Source: Chthoniobacterales bacterium
GTDB lineage: Bacteria > Verrucomicrobiota > Verrucomicrobiia > Chthoniobacterales > UBA6821
Direction of reading: 5' to 3'
DNA: 43,877 nucleotides
NCBI GenBank assembly: GCA_019747895.1
Contig: JAIEQF010000011.1
Span: 1-43,877 of the forward strand
The notes under the pieces were generated by a model that was not told where the DNA came from, did no database searches, and saw only the letters and a list, made by a program, of their open reading frames with translations. This document shows positions 16,818-25,564 of this stretch, piece after piece. Both the position numbers and the translations under genes were made by a program. The first letter of the stretch is position 1; every line of letters starts with the position of its first letter.

Positions 16818-18016
16818 GTAGCTACCTCACTTTCTCTAGCAATAGCAGAATCTAATGCATGTTGAATAGCAGTTAAGCAAACTTCTCTATTTTTTCCACT
16901 CGGAAAAACACGTTCCGGGAAAAGACGAACCATCTCGTACACCCTAGTTAAAAAATGGATCGAGAGTGCTAGCGGAGGGACACCAAATTGCTGTGCTACT
17001 TTTAGAAAATCTTCATCGCTAATCTTATCTTGTATGACACGGTTCAATATTTCGTTGATCAGACGTGATGGCTTCACAGGAACTGTTTGGCACTCTCGAT
17101 TTAACTTGGTCAGCATTTCCAAAAATGAACGATAAGTATTCCGAAAAAATTCCATTTCACAAAGTCCATCCAAAACTTTTTTAAGCAGACCTGGTTCTAA
17201 GGATGGCCGATTGGATTTTAACTCCGCACCTAATGACTTCATGAGGAAGTCTAATGCTTTTTCTAAACGCGCCTGTCCTTCAGGGCCATCCACTTCTTCT
17301 GGCACGTAATTTTGTTTTTTCTTTTTTTCTTTTTCTTCTTTTTCTCGCTCCACCTTGTCAGGAAAATCGCTCATGATGGCACGATAAGTATCAACAAGAC
17401 TTTGGTCACTAAAAACAACCTGGCAATAAAAATCTCGAAGTTGAGCAATCAGGTCTGTTTCCCCTTTTGCCATCGATTCAGCAACACGAGAAACATTGTA
17501 GCCAGCGCGCACCTCTGCACCACTACTGTCGAGTAGTTCTTTGAGTATTTGCTGTAACAGCCCTTTTAATTCTTCTTGCTCGGGCTGTCCTTCGAGAAGC
17601 TTAATAGCACCAACGAGAGCGGCATGCTTTAATGTTGGATCATCAAAAGCCGTATTTAAAGCATCCTGAATATCTTGATAGGTATCGCTGCGTTGTCCCT
17701 TTCGCAATTGAGCCATGAATTTTTTAAACGCAGGAGAGTCAGCAAATTCATTGAAGTCAGGAAGATTTTCTTGCTGATCGGAAAAAGCCTCTTTTTCACG
17801 TTCTTGAAATTTTATTTTTAATTCTCCCTTGGCACTCCCCGACGACCGCCCGTCTTGATCGTCCTCGTCTGCGTGAATCCCAAAATCAACATCTTCGTTG
17901 ACCTTCGATTTTTTAATTTCTCTTCCACGATAGAGTCCAATTCCTTGCAAATCAGAGGTGTCCAAGTCCCCTCCTACTGGAATTGAATAGCGCGCTGTTA
18001 CTCTTGGATTGAACAT
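16814..18016 (-). CDS. sctW: T3SS gatekeeper SctW (YopN-TyeA/CopN-like)
   Basis: About 400 residues. The central part (roughly 60-260) has the HrpJ/YopN layout, including PAFKKFMAQLRKGQ and a helical repeat region. The C-terminal about 110 residues (FFRNTYRSFLEMLTKLNRE onward) resemble TyeA, so YopN and TyeA are fused as in CopN and SepL. It would block effector export until host contact. The ATG at 18016 is preferred over 18073 because the extra 19 residues (LITNYSLLITFS) are a translation of the S2 repeat array. It is followed by an overlapping SycN-like chaperone gene. Confidence 0.85.
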   Translation of the reverse strand: MFNPRVTARYSIPVGGDLDTSDLQGIGLYRGREIKKSKVNEDVDFGIHADEDDQDGRSSGSAKGELKIKFQEREKEAFSDQQENLPDFNEFADSPAFKKFMAQLRKGQRSDTYQDIQDALNTAFDDPTLKHAALVGAIKLLEGQPEQEELKGLLQQILKELLDSSGAEVRAGYNVSRVAESMAKGETDLIAQLRDFYCQVVFSDQSLVDTYRAIMSDFPDKVEREKEEKEKKKKQNYVPEEVDGPEGQARLEKALDFLMKSLGAELKSNRPSLEPGLLKKVLDGLCEMEFFRNTYRSFLEMLTKLNRECQTVPVKPSRLINEILNRVIQDKISDEDFLKVAQQFGVPPLALSIHFLTRVYEMVRLFPERVFPSGKNREVCLTAIQHALDSAIARESEVAT

Positions 18017-18182
18017 GGAAAAAGTAATGAGTAACGAGTAATTGGTAATGAGTGTGTTAAGATCGAAAGGCAATTAGTTTTTCGAAATTTTTGTTTTGTT
18101 AGATTTTATTTTAAAAAAACAAACTTTATAAAATAGCACTTTGTAATTTGTGGCAGCCACTCATTACCCATTACTCATTCCT
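18017..18182. repeat. Inverted heptamer element S2 (TAATGAG family)
   Basis: Left array at 18023-18053 and inverted right array at 18159-18180 around a core starting TTAAGATCGAAAGG and ending TTTGTAATTTGTGGCAGC. The core aligns with S1 and S3. The left array stops 6 bp from the sctW ATG, and the right array stops about 11 bp from the end of the SpoA-domain gene. It would give the sctW mRNA a leader with a long stem. Confidence 0.85.
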
Positions 18183-18192
18183 TGCCTCTTTC

Positions 18193-18705
18193 TTAAGAGG
18201 CAAATATTTTAGTGATTTGAACCGCTGGCCTCTGATCCACCATGACTAACTCTGCTTCTGCAATCGCCTTTTCTTGAAGAAACAGCGTTGCTCTGAAGTC
18301 GGCGCCACTCAGCGCAAGAACTTCTCCCTCTGCAAGAGTACTCAGGGTCGTCAAAGAAATTCGTTTGCGATCTAATATAAAATCTATTTCCACTTCCATC
18401 CCCACTTGCGGCGCATGAGAATCAATCTCTTTTTTTGGGTGAATTAAGGCTCGCCCTGCTAGCGCAGCTACTGCTGGTGCAGGAGATGAATGAGGCGCAA
18501 GAGTCGAGTGTTTTTTTAACTCCACTTTTTGGAGAGACGGAGATTCAGGAGACACTTCTTTTGGCAGCCCTGCTTCTGGAGATGTGACTTGCGTTGACTC
18601 TGCTTCTGGAAGAGACTCTGGCACCTCCAAAGAAGGAGTTGCCCCCTCTATCACTGAAGAAGATTTTTGTTCTTGTGCTGATTTGGTTTCTTCAGATTCG
18701 GACAT
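18193..18705 (-). CDS. Stand-alone SpoA (FliN/SctQ C-terminal-like) protein
   Basis: A 170-residue protein. The first ~95 residues are Ser/Pro/Glu-rich and probably disordered. The last ~75 (VEIDFILDRKRISLTTLSTLAEGEVLALSGADF onward) form a SpoA domain of the FliN/SctQ-C type. Such domains build the cytoplasmic sorting platform. In Yersinia the short SctQ-C product comes from internal initiation in yscQ; here a separate gene far from sctQ, next to sctW, supplies one in addition to a full SctQ. It may be a second ring subunit or a specialised replacement. The ATG has a weak GAGAAG upstream. Confidence 0.75.
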   Translation of the reverse strand: MSESEETKSAQEQKSSSVIEGATPSLEVPESLPEAESTQVTSPEAGLPKEVSPESPSLQKVELKKHSTLAPHSSPAPAVAALAGRALIHPKKEIDSHAPQVGMEVEIDFILDRKRISLTTLSTLAEGEVLALSGADFRATLFLQEKAIAEAELVMVDQRPAVQITKIFAS

Positions 18706-18779
18706 CTTCTCATTATTAACTTAAAATTCAAGGGAGGTCAAACCATGTCCCAGCGAAGGAGGAGATACCATGGCTGAAA

Positions 18780-19352
18780 CTACTTTGGTAGTTTGTGCTC
18801 CCGGATATATCTCCGCCATATCGGCAATGTCTCAAAGCGCTTCTTGCAACGCATGTCGGCATAAATCCAAAAAAATCCTTTGTCATCATTGTATCCTTCG
18901 ATCTCACCTAACACTCGATGATAATAACGAACAAGCCGGTCTATTTTTAAATTTCCTGAGACATCTTGATCATCTGATTTACCGATGCCACCCCCTAACC
19001 AGTGAACCTCCGGGCAGCGATAGTGGCAAAATGCAATGAATTCCATGACCCCTAAAAGAGGAGAGTTCATCTTTTTTTCTTCGCCCTCCCTTTCAACACG
19101 ACAAATCAGAACATCCGTCGGCGTTGGTTGACGAAAGATAATCAAGAGCCCTTTTATAGAAACTCTTGAAGCGAGCCAATCATCATCGGTGTACTCACCA
19201 TGAAGAGGATGATCCTGCACATCGTACCCATCCTGGATGAGTGCTTTTGCCATCGGGCTTTCTTGAGGATTTTTCCGAAAATAAAATTCATTGAATCGCT
19301 CTGCAATTTCTTCACCACGAGTGCATATTGGAACGAGATCTTTTTCAAGCAT
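18780..19352 (-). CDS. Unrecognised conserved-looking T3SS-cluster protein
   Basis: About 190 residues, apparently cytoplasmic and globular, with no signal peptide or transmembrane helix. Notable segments are LLIIFRQPTPTDVLICRVER, FIAFCHYRCPEVHWLGGGIGKS and LVRYYHRVLGEIEGYNDDKGFFWIYADM, which suggest an alpha/beta enzyme-like fold. I do not recognise the family. The ATG at 19352 is chosen over an in-frame TTG at 19391, because the latter reads into a heptamer array. It lies between sctU and the SpoA gene, so it is probably transcribed with the T3SS. Confidence 0.7.
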   Translation of the reverse strand: MLEKDLVPICTRGEEIAERFNEFYFRKNPQESPMAKALIQDGYDVQDHPLHGEYTDDDWLASRVSIKGLLIIFRQPTPTDVLICRVEREGEEKKMNSPLLGVMEFIAFCHYRCPEVHWLGGGIGKSDDQDVSGNLKIDRLVRYYHRVLGEIEGYNDDKGFFWIYADMRCKKRFETLPIWRRYIREHKLPK

Positions 19353-19365
19353 AGCAAAACAAATA

Positions 19366-19400
19366 GCCACAAAAGAACGCAAAGAACACAAAAAACAAAC
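19366..19400. repeat. Array of family H (CACAAAG-like), upstream of the unknown T3SS gene
   Basis: A series of CACAAAAGAACGCAAAGAAC-type units ends about 14 bp before the ATG at 19352. The family is shared with 27420-27650. No inverted partner is evident here. Confidence 0.55.
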
Positions 19401-19475
19401 TGTAAATAAAGTGACCTATAATTCGCTGATGCTGATGAAGAGCAAGGAACGAGAGAGTTGCAATTAGAGGCTGCT

Positions 19476-20540
19476 TTATTCGGCAACACGCGGAGGGAGA
19501 GTCCTAACCCAGCGCAAGATTTCTGTAACAGGCCCTAATAATTCTTTAGGAATAATATCACCTATCTCCAATTCTTTGTACAATGCACGCGCTAAAGGGA
19601 CATTTTCTACAATAGGAATATTTTCTTCGCGGGCGATTGCAATCATTTTCAGCGCAATAAATCCAGTTCCCTTAGCTCTCAAAATAGGAAGCATGATTTT
19701 TCCTCGTTCATAAAAAATAGCAGCAGCATAATGAGTAGGATTAGTGACCAGCACCGTAGATTTTTTCGTAGCTGTTGAATTATCTTCAAAAACCATCTCA
19801 CGTTGCAACCGGCGCCGATTGCCTTTAATCATCGGGTCACCTTCGGACTCATGCATTTCGCGTTTGGTTTCATCTTTGGTCATCATTAAATCTTTCGTCA
19901 GCATTTTCCGCTGAAGAATATAATCAGCCACAGAAATAACCAGATAGCACAACATAAAGGAATTAATGAAACTCATTAGCATTGGTTTCACAACACTCAC
20001 CCCATTAAACAAGGTGGCAAAAGGAAGCATGACTAACGGTCCAATTGATTTTTGGATAATGCTGTAAAGAAGAACTCCAAAAATACTGATTTTAATCGTC
20101 GACTTAATGAGCTCTATCAATGTTTTCGTCGAAAAAATTTTTTTAAATCCAGACATGGGACTTAACTTGCTAATATCAGGTTTCATCGACTCAAACGCTA
20201 ATAAAAACCCAAACTGTCCAACATTAGCAATAACTACCCCGATGACAGCGACAATACAAACAGGAAACATGGCTGAAAAAAGAAAGGTAGGCATCATTCC
20301 AAAAACATCAATAAGAGCATTGGGCATCGGCTCAACCATTGCTGCAAAAACAAGATCAAAATAATTAACAAACCCTTTCCATGTGGAGGGGAATGTTATC
20401 AACGTTGCCGACAAAACAAAAAAAGTACAAACCGTTGTCACAACATCTGTACTTTTTACAACCTGCCCCTTATTTCTCGCGTCGCGCAGACGCTTCGCCG
20501 TAGGTTGTTCTGTTTTTTCTCCTGTAGGTTGGTCTCCCAT
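19476..20540 (-). CDS. sctU: T3SS export switch protein SctU (YscU)
   Basis: A 354-residue FlhB/YscU-family protein with the characteristic start GEKTEQPTAKRLRDARNKGQ, four transmembrane helices (about residues 30-215) and a cytoplasmic domain carrying the autocleavage motif NPTH (residues 267-270). Autocleavage between N and P changes substrate specificity from needle/rod to translocators. It is downstream of sctT across a 284-bp gap that holds an inverted repeat element. No Shine-Dalgarno sequence is seen. Confidence 0.96.
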   Translation of the reverse strand: MGDQPTGEKTEQPTAKRLRDARNKGQVVKSTDVVTTVCTFFVLSATLITFPSTWKGFVNYFDLVFAAMVEPMPNALIDVFGMMPTFLFSAMFPVCIVAVIGVVIANVGQFGFLLAFESMKPDISKLSPMSGFKKIFSTKTLIELIKSTIKISIFGVLLYSIIQKSIGPLVMLPFATLFNGVSVVKPMLMSFINSFMLCYLVISVADYILQRKMLTKDLMMTKDETKREMHESEGDPMIKGNRRRLQREMVFEDNSTATKKSTVLVTNPTHYAAAIFYERGKIMLPILRAKGTGFIALKMIAIAREENIPIVENVPLARALYKELEIGDIIPKELLGPVTEILRWVRTLPPRVAE

Positions 20541-20614
20541 TTAGTTTTTGTTCAAAGTTATAATTTTCTGAGATGCTGACTTGAAAGCTAGGCCGTTTCT
20601 AGCTGCAGAGAAGC

Positions 20615-20808
20615 AAGGCTGTAGACGATAGGCTGTAGGCTATAGCTAAAACAATCTAAAGATAACATCATTGTTAAAATTGCTGCGTCATGACAAATTA
20701 ATTTTTCTATTTGATACCGGCTTCATTCTGACCTACAGCCTATAGCCTACAGCCTTCTCCAATAGCTGCTTCAACTCTCAAACAAAAATAAATATTCATT
20801 TTCAAAAC
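20615..20808. repeat. Inverted heptamer element of family C (GGCTGTA) with conserved tail
   Basis: Left array at 20616-20646 (GGCTGTA, GACGATA, GGCTGTA, GGCTATA) and inverted right array at 20731-20756 (CTACAGCCTATAGCCTACAG) surround a core of about 85 bp. A tail (CAAACAAAAATAAATATTC) follows that aligns with the tail of element S1, although the array sequences are unrelated. The element fills the sctU-sctT gap. Confidence 0.85.
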
Positions 20809-20824
20809 TGATGCACGTACAAGG

Positions 20825-21604
20825 CTACTTAAATACTGTTTTTAAAAAAACAGCTACTCCAGATTCTGTAAAAAGGTCTTTTTGAAAACCCTCCATGACA
20901 TAATTCATGTAGTACGTCATAAAGACAAAGCAGATACCACTTTTAATTGGAAGAGAAAGAAAGAAAACATTTAGCTGTGAGACAAAGCGGTTCATTAATC
21001 CCAATCCAAAGTCCATGAAAAAAAAGATAATCAACAATGGTGATGCATAGATAATGCCCAATTGGAAGATATCCGTTAAAAATGGAAAAACATGATTCTG
21101 CCACCCAACCAAAAAAGGCGGAAGGAAATCACCAATAGGATAGACTTGATAACTCGCAAAGAGCACTCCTAACAAGGATACAAAACCGCCGATAGAAAAA
21201 AATACGTAACCTGCCAGACGCAATAGCAATCCTCCCATAGGCGATTCTTGAGCTCCGAGCATCGGGTTAAAAATACCTCCTGCAGTTGTTCCTCGCTGCA
21301 AATCGATTAATTCCCCAGCTATTTCAAGGCCCCAAAAAATAATAGAAATAAAATAGGCGATAAGCGTACCAACAAAAAGTTCCTTGAGAACAAGAACCCA
21401 AATATAAGTTGGATTAAAATTTCCTTGAGGCAAGGTTGGCAAAATCATAGGAACAACAGCTCCTATGACCGCGATCATCAGCGCTTGCCGCGGCATTCCG
21501 CTAATTAAAAAGATGGGAGCAATTGTTAAAACCACCCCTACTCGCGCCGATCCAAGACCAAGAATAAGCGGAATCTCTGTGAAGTATTTTGTAAGTTCGT
21601 CCAT
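20825..21604 (-). CDS. sctT: T3SS export gate protein SctT (YscT)
   Basis: A 259-residue FliR/SctT-family membrane protein with about six hydrophobic helices. Family segments include the N-terminal GSARVGVVLTIAPIF, the central GELIDLQRGTTAGG and a conserved Pro-rich loop (SPLLIIFFFMDFGLGLMNR). It is part of the SctRST core through which substrates cross the inner membrane. The ATG at 21604 directly follows a family G repeat array. The order R-S-T-U is conserved. Confidence 0.95.
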   Translation of the reverse strand: MDELTKYFTEIPLILGLGSARVGVVLTIAPIFLISGMPRQALMIAVIGAVVPMILPTLPQGNFNPTYIWVLVLKELFVGTLIAYFISIIFWGLEIAGELIDLQRGTTAGGIFNPMLGAQESPMGGLLLRLAGYVFFSIGGFVSLLGVLFASYQVYPIGDFLPPFLVGWQNHVFPFLTDIFQLGIIYASPLLIIFFFMDFGLGLMNRFVSQLNVFFLSLPIKSGICFVFMTYYMNYVMEGFQKDLFTESGVAVFLKTVFK

Positions 21605-21740
21605 ATGGCAGGGGTTCAGGCTACAGGTTGCAGGTAAAACTAATTGAAAACAAGACGCACTTTTGAATTAAAAAAAAATTTGAAGCTTAAATTATCCTCA
21701 CACTTTTTTCCTGAAATACTGCAACCTGTAACCTGTACGC
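21605..21740. repeat. Inverted heptamer element of family G between sctS and sctT
   Basis: Left array at 21611-21635 (GGTTCAGGCTACAGGTTGCA) and inverted right array at 21718-21737 (CTGCAACCTGTAACCTGT) enclose an AT-rich core of about 80 bp. It occupies the whole sctS-sctT gap and begins 7 bp from the sctT ATG. Confidence 0.85.
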
Positions 21741-21746
21741 CTATTA

Positions 21747-22016
21747 TTACTGGACCATATGAGGAAAATCACGGAATGCAATGATTGTAAAATTTAAAAG
21801 ATCTCCAAAAACATAATTCATCGCGTAAACAATAACTAAAAAAGTTGCGATAATTTTAACAGCAAAAGGAAGCGTCTGATCTTGAATTTGGGTTAGCGCT
21901 TGAAATAAAGCAACGATCAACCCAACAGCTGTTGCAATAACAATAGGAGGTAGGGATGACGTCAAAACTAATAGCATCGCCTGAGAAACCAGATTAACAG
22001 AGGCATCTTGGGTCAT
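21747..22016 (-). CDS. sctS: T3SS export gate protein SctS (YscS)
   Basis: An 89-residue FliQ/SctS-family protein with two transmembrane helices (about 15-38 and 50-75) joined by the conserved loop LFQALTQIQDQTLPFAVKI. Four copies join SctR and SctT in the export gate. It starts 10 bp after sctR. Confidence 0.95.
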   Translation of the reverse strand: MTQDASVNLVSQAMLLVLTSSLPPIVIATAVGLIVALFQALTQIQDQTLPFAVKIIATFLVIVYAMNYVFGDLLNFTIIAFRDFPHMVQ

Positions 22017-22026
22017 AGGAAAATTT

Positions 22027-22686
22027 TTAGGAGATTCGATATGTCATGATGAGACCATCCATTAATCGCGTCCATCCATCAACAAAACAAAACAGAAGAA
22101 GCTTAAAAGGAAGAGAAATCGTTGTTGGAGAAAGCATCATCATTCCAAGAGCCATCAAAATATTGGAAATAACGAGATCAATGATGATAAAAGGCAAATA
22201 AAGAATAAATCCTATCTGAAAAGCCGCTGTTAATTCAGACACAAGGAAAGAAGGAATTAAAATAATAAAATCTGTTTTAGAAACTGTACTTCCATATTTG
22301 GGAGGCCAAATACGCTTGGCCGTGACGACAAAAAACTTTTGCGTGGACATTCTCGTGTTGTTGTTCAGGAATGTTTGCATCGGTTCTTTAATCATATTTA
22401 TTATAGGAACGATCGTTGAAAGCGTCACGTTTTGGATATTAGCTTTTTCAGCTAACTGATAAGTGTCCGAGAGCACCGGAAACATCACATAAAAGGATAA
22501 GATCAACGCCAATCCGTTAAGAACAATATTAGGAGGACTCGATTGCAAACCTATGCCGGTCCTAACTAAGCTAAAGATCACGATAACCTTCGTAAAGGAA
22601 GTCATCAGCACGACGACAAAAGGAAGTAGGGCAACTCCCACCAAGACAAGAATAAGCTCGAGAGGATTTCCGGTATTAATATGCAT
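22027..22686 (-). CDS. sctR: T3SS export gate protein SctR (YscR)
   Basis: A 219-residue FliP/SctR-family protein with four hydrophobic helices and family segments TSFTKVIVIFSLVRTGIG (residues 30-47), PPNIVLNGLALILSFYVM, and AFQIGFILYLPFIIIDLVISNILMALGM near the C-terminal half. Five copies build the export pore. It follows sctQ by 179 bp, a gap holding a truncated family S repeat and a leader resembling that of the gene at 32787-33137. Confidence 0.96.
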   Translation of the reverse strand: MHINTGNPLELILVLVGVALLPFVVVLMTSFTKVIVIFSLVRTGIGLQSSPPNIVLNGLALILSFYVMFPVLSDTYQLAEKANIQNVTLSTIVPIINMIKEPMQTFLNNNTRMSTQKFFVVTAKRIWPPKYGSTVSKTDFIILIPSFLVSELTAAFQIGFILYLPFIIIDLVISNILMALGMMMLSPTTISLPFKLLLFCFVDGWTRLMDGLIMTYRIS

Positions 22687-22860
22687 ATAGATTTTTTCTC
22701 AACGTTAACGCTTTTTGAAAATAGATTTTTATTTTTCTTTGGTACCCAACCCAATTATAGACAAGTAATGAGTAATGAGTAATGGGTAAAGAGTATTTTT
22801 AAGATCGAGCAATATTCAATTTTTCAAAACGAGAATGTTAAATACTGCTATTTCCAAGGA
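22687..22860. repeat. One-sided family S element (S4) and shared leader upstream of sctR
   Basis: Array at 22764-22794 (TAATGAG, TAATGAG, TAATGGG, TAAAGAG) followed by GTATTTTTAAGATCGAG, the start of the S1-S3 core. The remaining core and the right array are missing. Between the array and the sctR ATG, about 75 bp (TTGAAAATAGATTT, then GGTACC in inverted sense) align with the leader of the gene starting at 33137. Confidence 0.75.
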
Positions 22861-22865
22861 ACACC

Positions 22866-23912
22866 CTAATAAAGTTGCGTAATGACTAAAGCATAACGTC
22901 CACCAATCATCACAAGATCTCCGGCGCCAACGACGCGTTCTTGAATGAAAATTTTTAATGGTCTTGAAACTTGAGGCGGTTTTTCAATGGACTTGGTTTT
23001 TATAAGTTGAAGAGCCTCTTCGATTGTTAGCGAGAGTGAACCGGCGCTAAAGTTTAGCTCAAGTGTTATCGGAATGGATGTTGGCAATGATCCGTTCTTC
23101 TCTTCAATTTCGAGAGATGGATCTCCACCTTTGCTGGGATCCCGCGGCGAAAGCAACGGCACTTTTTCTAAAGGGAGAAGCAAGGATTGGAATTGATCTG
23201 CTTTAAGCACCATTGGAGTGACCCCGCTTTTTTTAATCAAGCATCGTCCTTGTCCTGTTGCTAAGGCAGATGGTTCTTGAATAATAATGAGGTCGCCTGG
23301 AACTAAGCTTTTCCAATCTTCCGGAGACAATATTGCGCTTCCGATCAAAACCTCTCCTTGGAGAAGTTCTCCAGACAAGGCGCTCTCTTTAAGCATGGGC
23401 GCTTCTTTTGCAACAGCAAGAACTCGCTCCAATAAAGGCACACTAAGTGTAATTCTAGCCCGCGCTTCACAGCTTGCATTACTATCAAGAATTTCAAAAT
23501 AGAGATCTTTCTTTTCCACTTCCTCCTCTTTTTCCTTAGCAGGATCCCACACCATCACCGGAAGTTGAAACAGGTGCTCTAGGGCATCCATAACCTCTCG
23601 CCCTGCAAATGTCATCAATGCCACTCGAAATTCCTCTGGCAATGATTCGATGCCACCTACCTCTTCGATCCGCCGAACAAGAGGAGTCTCTGGTTTTAAT
23701 TCAAGGGATAAGTCTACTTTTTGTTGACCGACTTGAAGCGCAAAAGAAATACTTTTCTCAATGACAGCGGGAGAACTTGCCTCAAAAAAAAATATTTTTT
23801 TCGAAGGATCTTTTGGAAAAACTGCTAACGATCTTTTAGAAAAAATGAGTTCTCTAAAAATAGCGTCATCTATTTTGGAAATCTCTCGAGGCTTATAAGG
23901 TATCGTTGTCAT
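22866..23912 (-). CDS. sctQ: T3SS sorting-platform protein SctQ (YscQ)
   Basis: About 348 residues with a variable N-terminal part, a first SpoA domain near residues 180-245 (GEVLIGSAILSPEDWKSLVPGDLIII) and a second SpoA domain at the C-terminus (LELNFSAGSLSLTIEEALQLIKT onward). It forms the cytoplasmic pods/C-ring with SctK and SctL. The ATG at 23912 is chosen over an in-frame TTG at 23942; either start overlaps the end of sctP, so translation is probably coupled. A second SpoA protein is encoded separately at 18193-18705. Confidence 0.9.
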   Translation of the reverse strand: MTTIPYKPREISKIDDAIFRELIFSKRSLAVFPKDPSKKIFFFEASSPAVIEKSISFALQVGQQKVDLSLELKPETPLVRRIEEVGGIESLPEEFRVALMTFAGREVMDALEHLFQLPVMVWDPAKEKEEEVEKKDLYFEILDSNASCEARARITLSVPLLERVLAVAKEAPMLKESALSGELLQGEVLIGSAILSPEDWKSLVPGDLIIIQEPSALATGQGRCLIKKSGVTPMVLKADQFQSLLLPLEKVPLLSPRDPSKGGDPSLEIEEKNGSLPTSIPITLELNFSAGSLSLTIEEALQLIKTKSIEKPPQVSRPLKIFIQERVVGAGDLVMIGGRYALVITQLY

Positions 23913-25527
23913 TGTTAGAATTTCCGCGGTTACCCTGCTCAAAACTTGCTAGATCATTCTGCGAATGATCTTGCTCAGCTCCCATCTGAGAGCTGCCAGA
24001 AGAAGGTGTTAGCTGCGTTTGAACAATGACCACTTGTCCAGGACAAAGAGCATTGAGATGATTTTGCAGCGTTGTTAAATGAGTATTGAGGAGACGATCG
24101 CTAGCCACATTGCTAGTCAAAAAGGAAACCTCCATTTGCTTTGCCGTAGAAACAATATGAATATTTGTTTCAGCAAGAACGTCCCTTCGTAATTGAATGG
24201 TCATTTCTTTGCCATCACTACTATCTAAACGAAGACGACTCACCGCCGCAGTCAATTCGTCTAAGAGATGTGTCACTCGCAAAGCTGCAGCCACAGATTC
24301 AGAAAGATCCGCACCAGAAGAGCCTGCGGAGCCAGTTACAGGAGCAATCTCAGCGTGTGTGATGGCAGGCCTCGCTATCATCGCATTATTTTCTTCACCT
24401 TCCACCATCTTGTGAGTTGCTTCATGAGCGCGCTCGTGCTGAGTCCCATTGAAATCAGTGTCATCTCCTACATCTTGAGTAGCAAAAATTTTTCCTCGCA
24501 CTTCCATATTTCTGACACTCCCGCTTTCCTCTTTCTGATCATGAGAGCTGACATTATCTAGTTGCTCTTCAAGATCGAGAGCACTGGTGACGCCATCATC
24601 ATCAAGTAACGATTCTTTAAGAGATGGTGAAAAGGCAGCTGTGTTCTTTGGCCCATTGATACTGGTTTGGCTTGTCACCAATGTCGGAGCAGCAAGATCT
24701 GTTCGTGTTTGTTTATTAACAGAGGGCAGCACGCTCTCCACTCCAATTCCAAGACGACTCAATAAAGTTCCTTCGTCTTCTTTTTTGGTGGCGCCAGTAG
24801 GAACTGGAATATCAGCAAGATTAATTTGATCTTCACTTTCGTCATACTCAAGATCATCGCTCACCTTAGCTCCACCCTCAGTCATCAGAGCCACCCCATC
24901 AATGAGGACACTACTGTCACTTGATGAATTTTCTATTTTAAGGACCTCTCCTTGACCACCAGCTTGTTGTTGAAGTAACGCTTCCTTTACCTGAGAAGCA
25001 TTTAAATCAACTTTTGAAACATTGCCCGTCACGACTGTTGTTGGAACAATCGATCCATCATCATCCAACGAAGCAGAAGGACGATAGGGTTGAAAAAGCG
25101 ACTTAACATGTGAGAGAAATGCTGTCACCCCTCCTGCAAGCGATGAGGCAGAAGGAAGATGATCCAGGCTATAACGGAGGCCATCGTTACTTTCATCAAC
25201 ATCACTATTGTTATCCTCAATAGGTTCTGCTTTTTCGTGGCCCGTCACCAAATTTTTGAATTGCTGCCCTTCAGATTTTTTTGTGTTGTCCAAAGAATCA
25301 CTCAGTGGTGTGTTGGATGACTTTTGAATAGCTGATTTTTGAGAAGAGTGTTCGGAAGTACGATCTAACCGACTCTGGGAGTCAGTAGCATGATGATCTT
25401 GTTGAGGATAGTGCGTAGGAGCAGCATGAACCTCCTCTAATTCTCTCTTGCTAAGACGAGAAAGCTCCGGTTGTTGGCCCAGCGAAGAGGTCGGTTTAAC
25501 AAGAGAAATTGGCTTTGCAACAGTCAT
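23893..25527 (-). CDS. sctP: T3SS needle-length regulator SctP (YscP-like)
   Basis: A 544-residue, Ser/Asp/Glu-rich, largely disordered protein ending in a globular region (about 420-520) of the FliK/YscP C-terminal type, with LRLDSSDGKEMTIQLRRDVLAETNIHIV as the core. This T3S4 domain interacts with SctU to switch substrates; the extended N-terminal part acts as a ruler. Position between sctO and sctQ is exactly that of yscP. It is longer than Yersinia YscP, which could relate to needle length, but that is inference. Confidence 0.85.
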   Translation of the reverse strand: MTVAKPISLVKPTSSLGQQPELSRLSKRELEEVHAAPTHYPQQDHHATDSQSRLDRTSEHSSQKSAIQKSSNTPLSDSLDNTKKSEGQQFKNLVTGHEKAEPIEDNNSDVDESNDGLRYSLDHLPSASSLAGGVTAFLSHVKSLFQPYRPSASLDDDGSIVPTTVVTGNVSKVDLNASQVKEALLQQQAGGQGEVLKIENSSSDSSVLIDGVALMTEGGAKVSDDLEYDESEDQINLADIPVPTGATKKEDEGTLLSRLGIGVESVLPSVNKQTRTDLAAPTLVTSQTSINGPKNTAAFSPSLKESLLDDDGVTSALDLEEQLDNVSSHDQKEESGSVRNMEVRGKIFATQDVGDDTDFNGTQHERAHEATHKMVEGEENNAMIARPAITHAEIAPVTGSAGSSGADLSESVAAALRVTHLLDELTAAVSRLRLDSSDGKEMTIQLRRDVLAETNIHIVSTAKQMEVSFLTSNVASDRLLNTHLTTLQNHLNALCPGQVVIVQTQLTPSSGSSQMGAEQDHSQNDLASFEQGNRGNSNNDNDTL

Positions 25528-25564
25528 TGGCTTTTTGTGAATTGCTTACAAACATTAGAAGATA

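Noticed and set aside
18017-18073. Extended N-terminus for SctW starting at 18073
   Set aside because: The extra residues are a translation of the family S repeat array; the ATG at 18016 starts the T3SS-like N-terminus.
18780-19352. Similarity of the unknown T3SS-cluster protein to HlyC-type acyltransferases
   Set aside because: Only a short KID...YH..LGE-like stretch is suggestive; the expected catalytic context is not visible.
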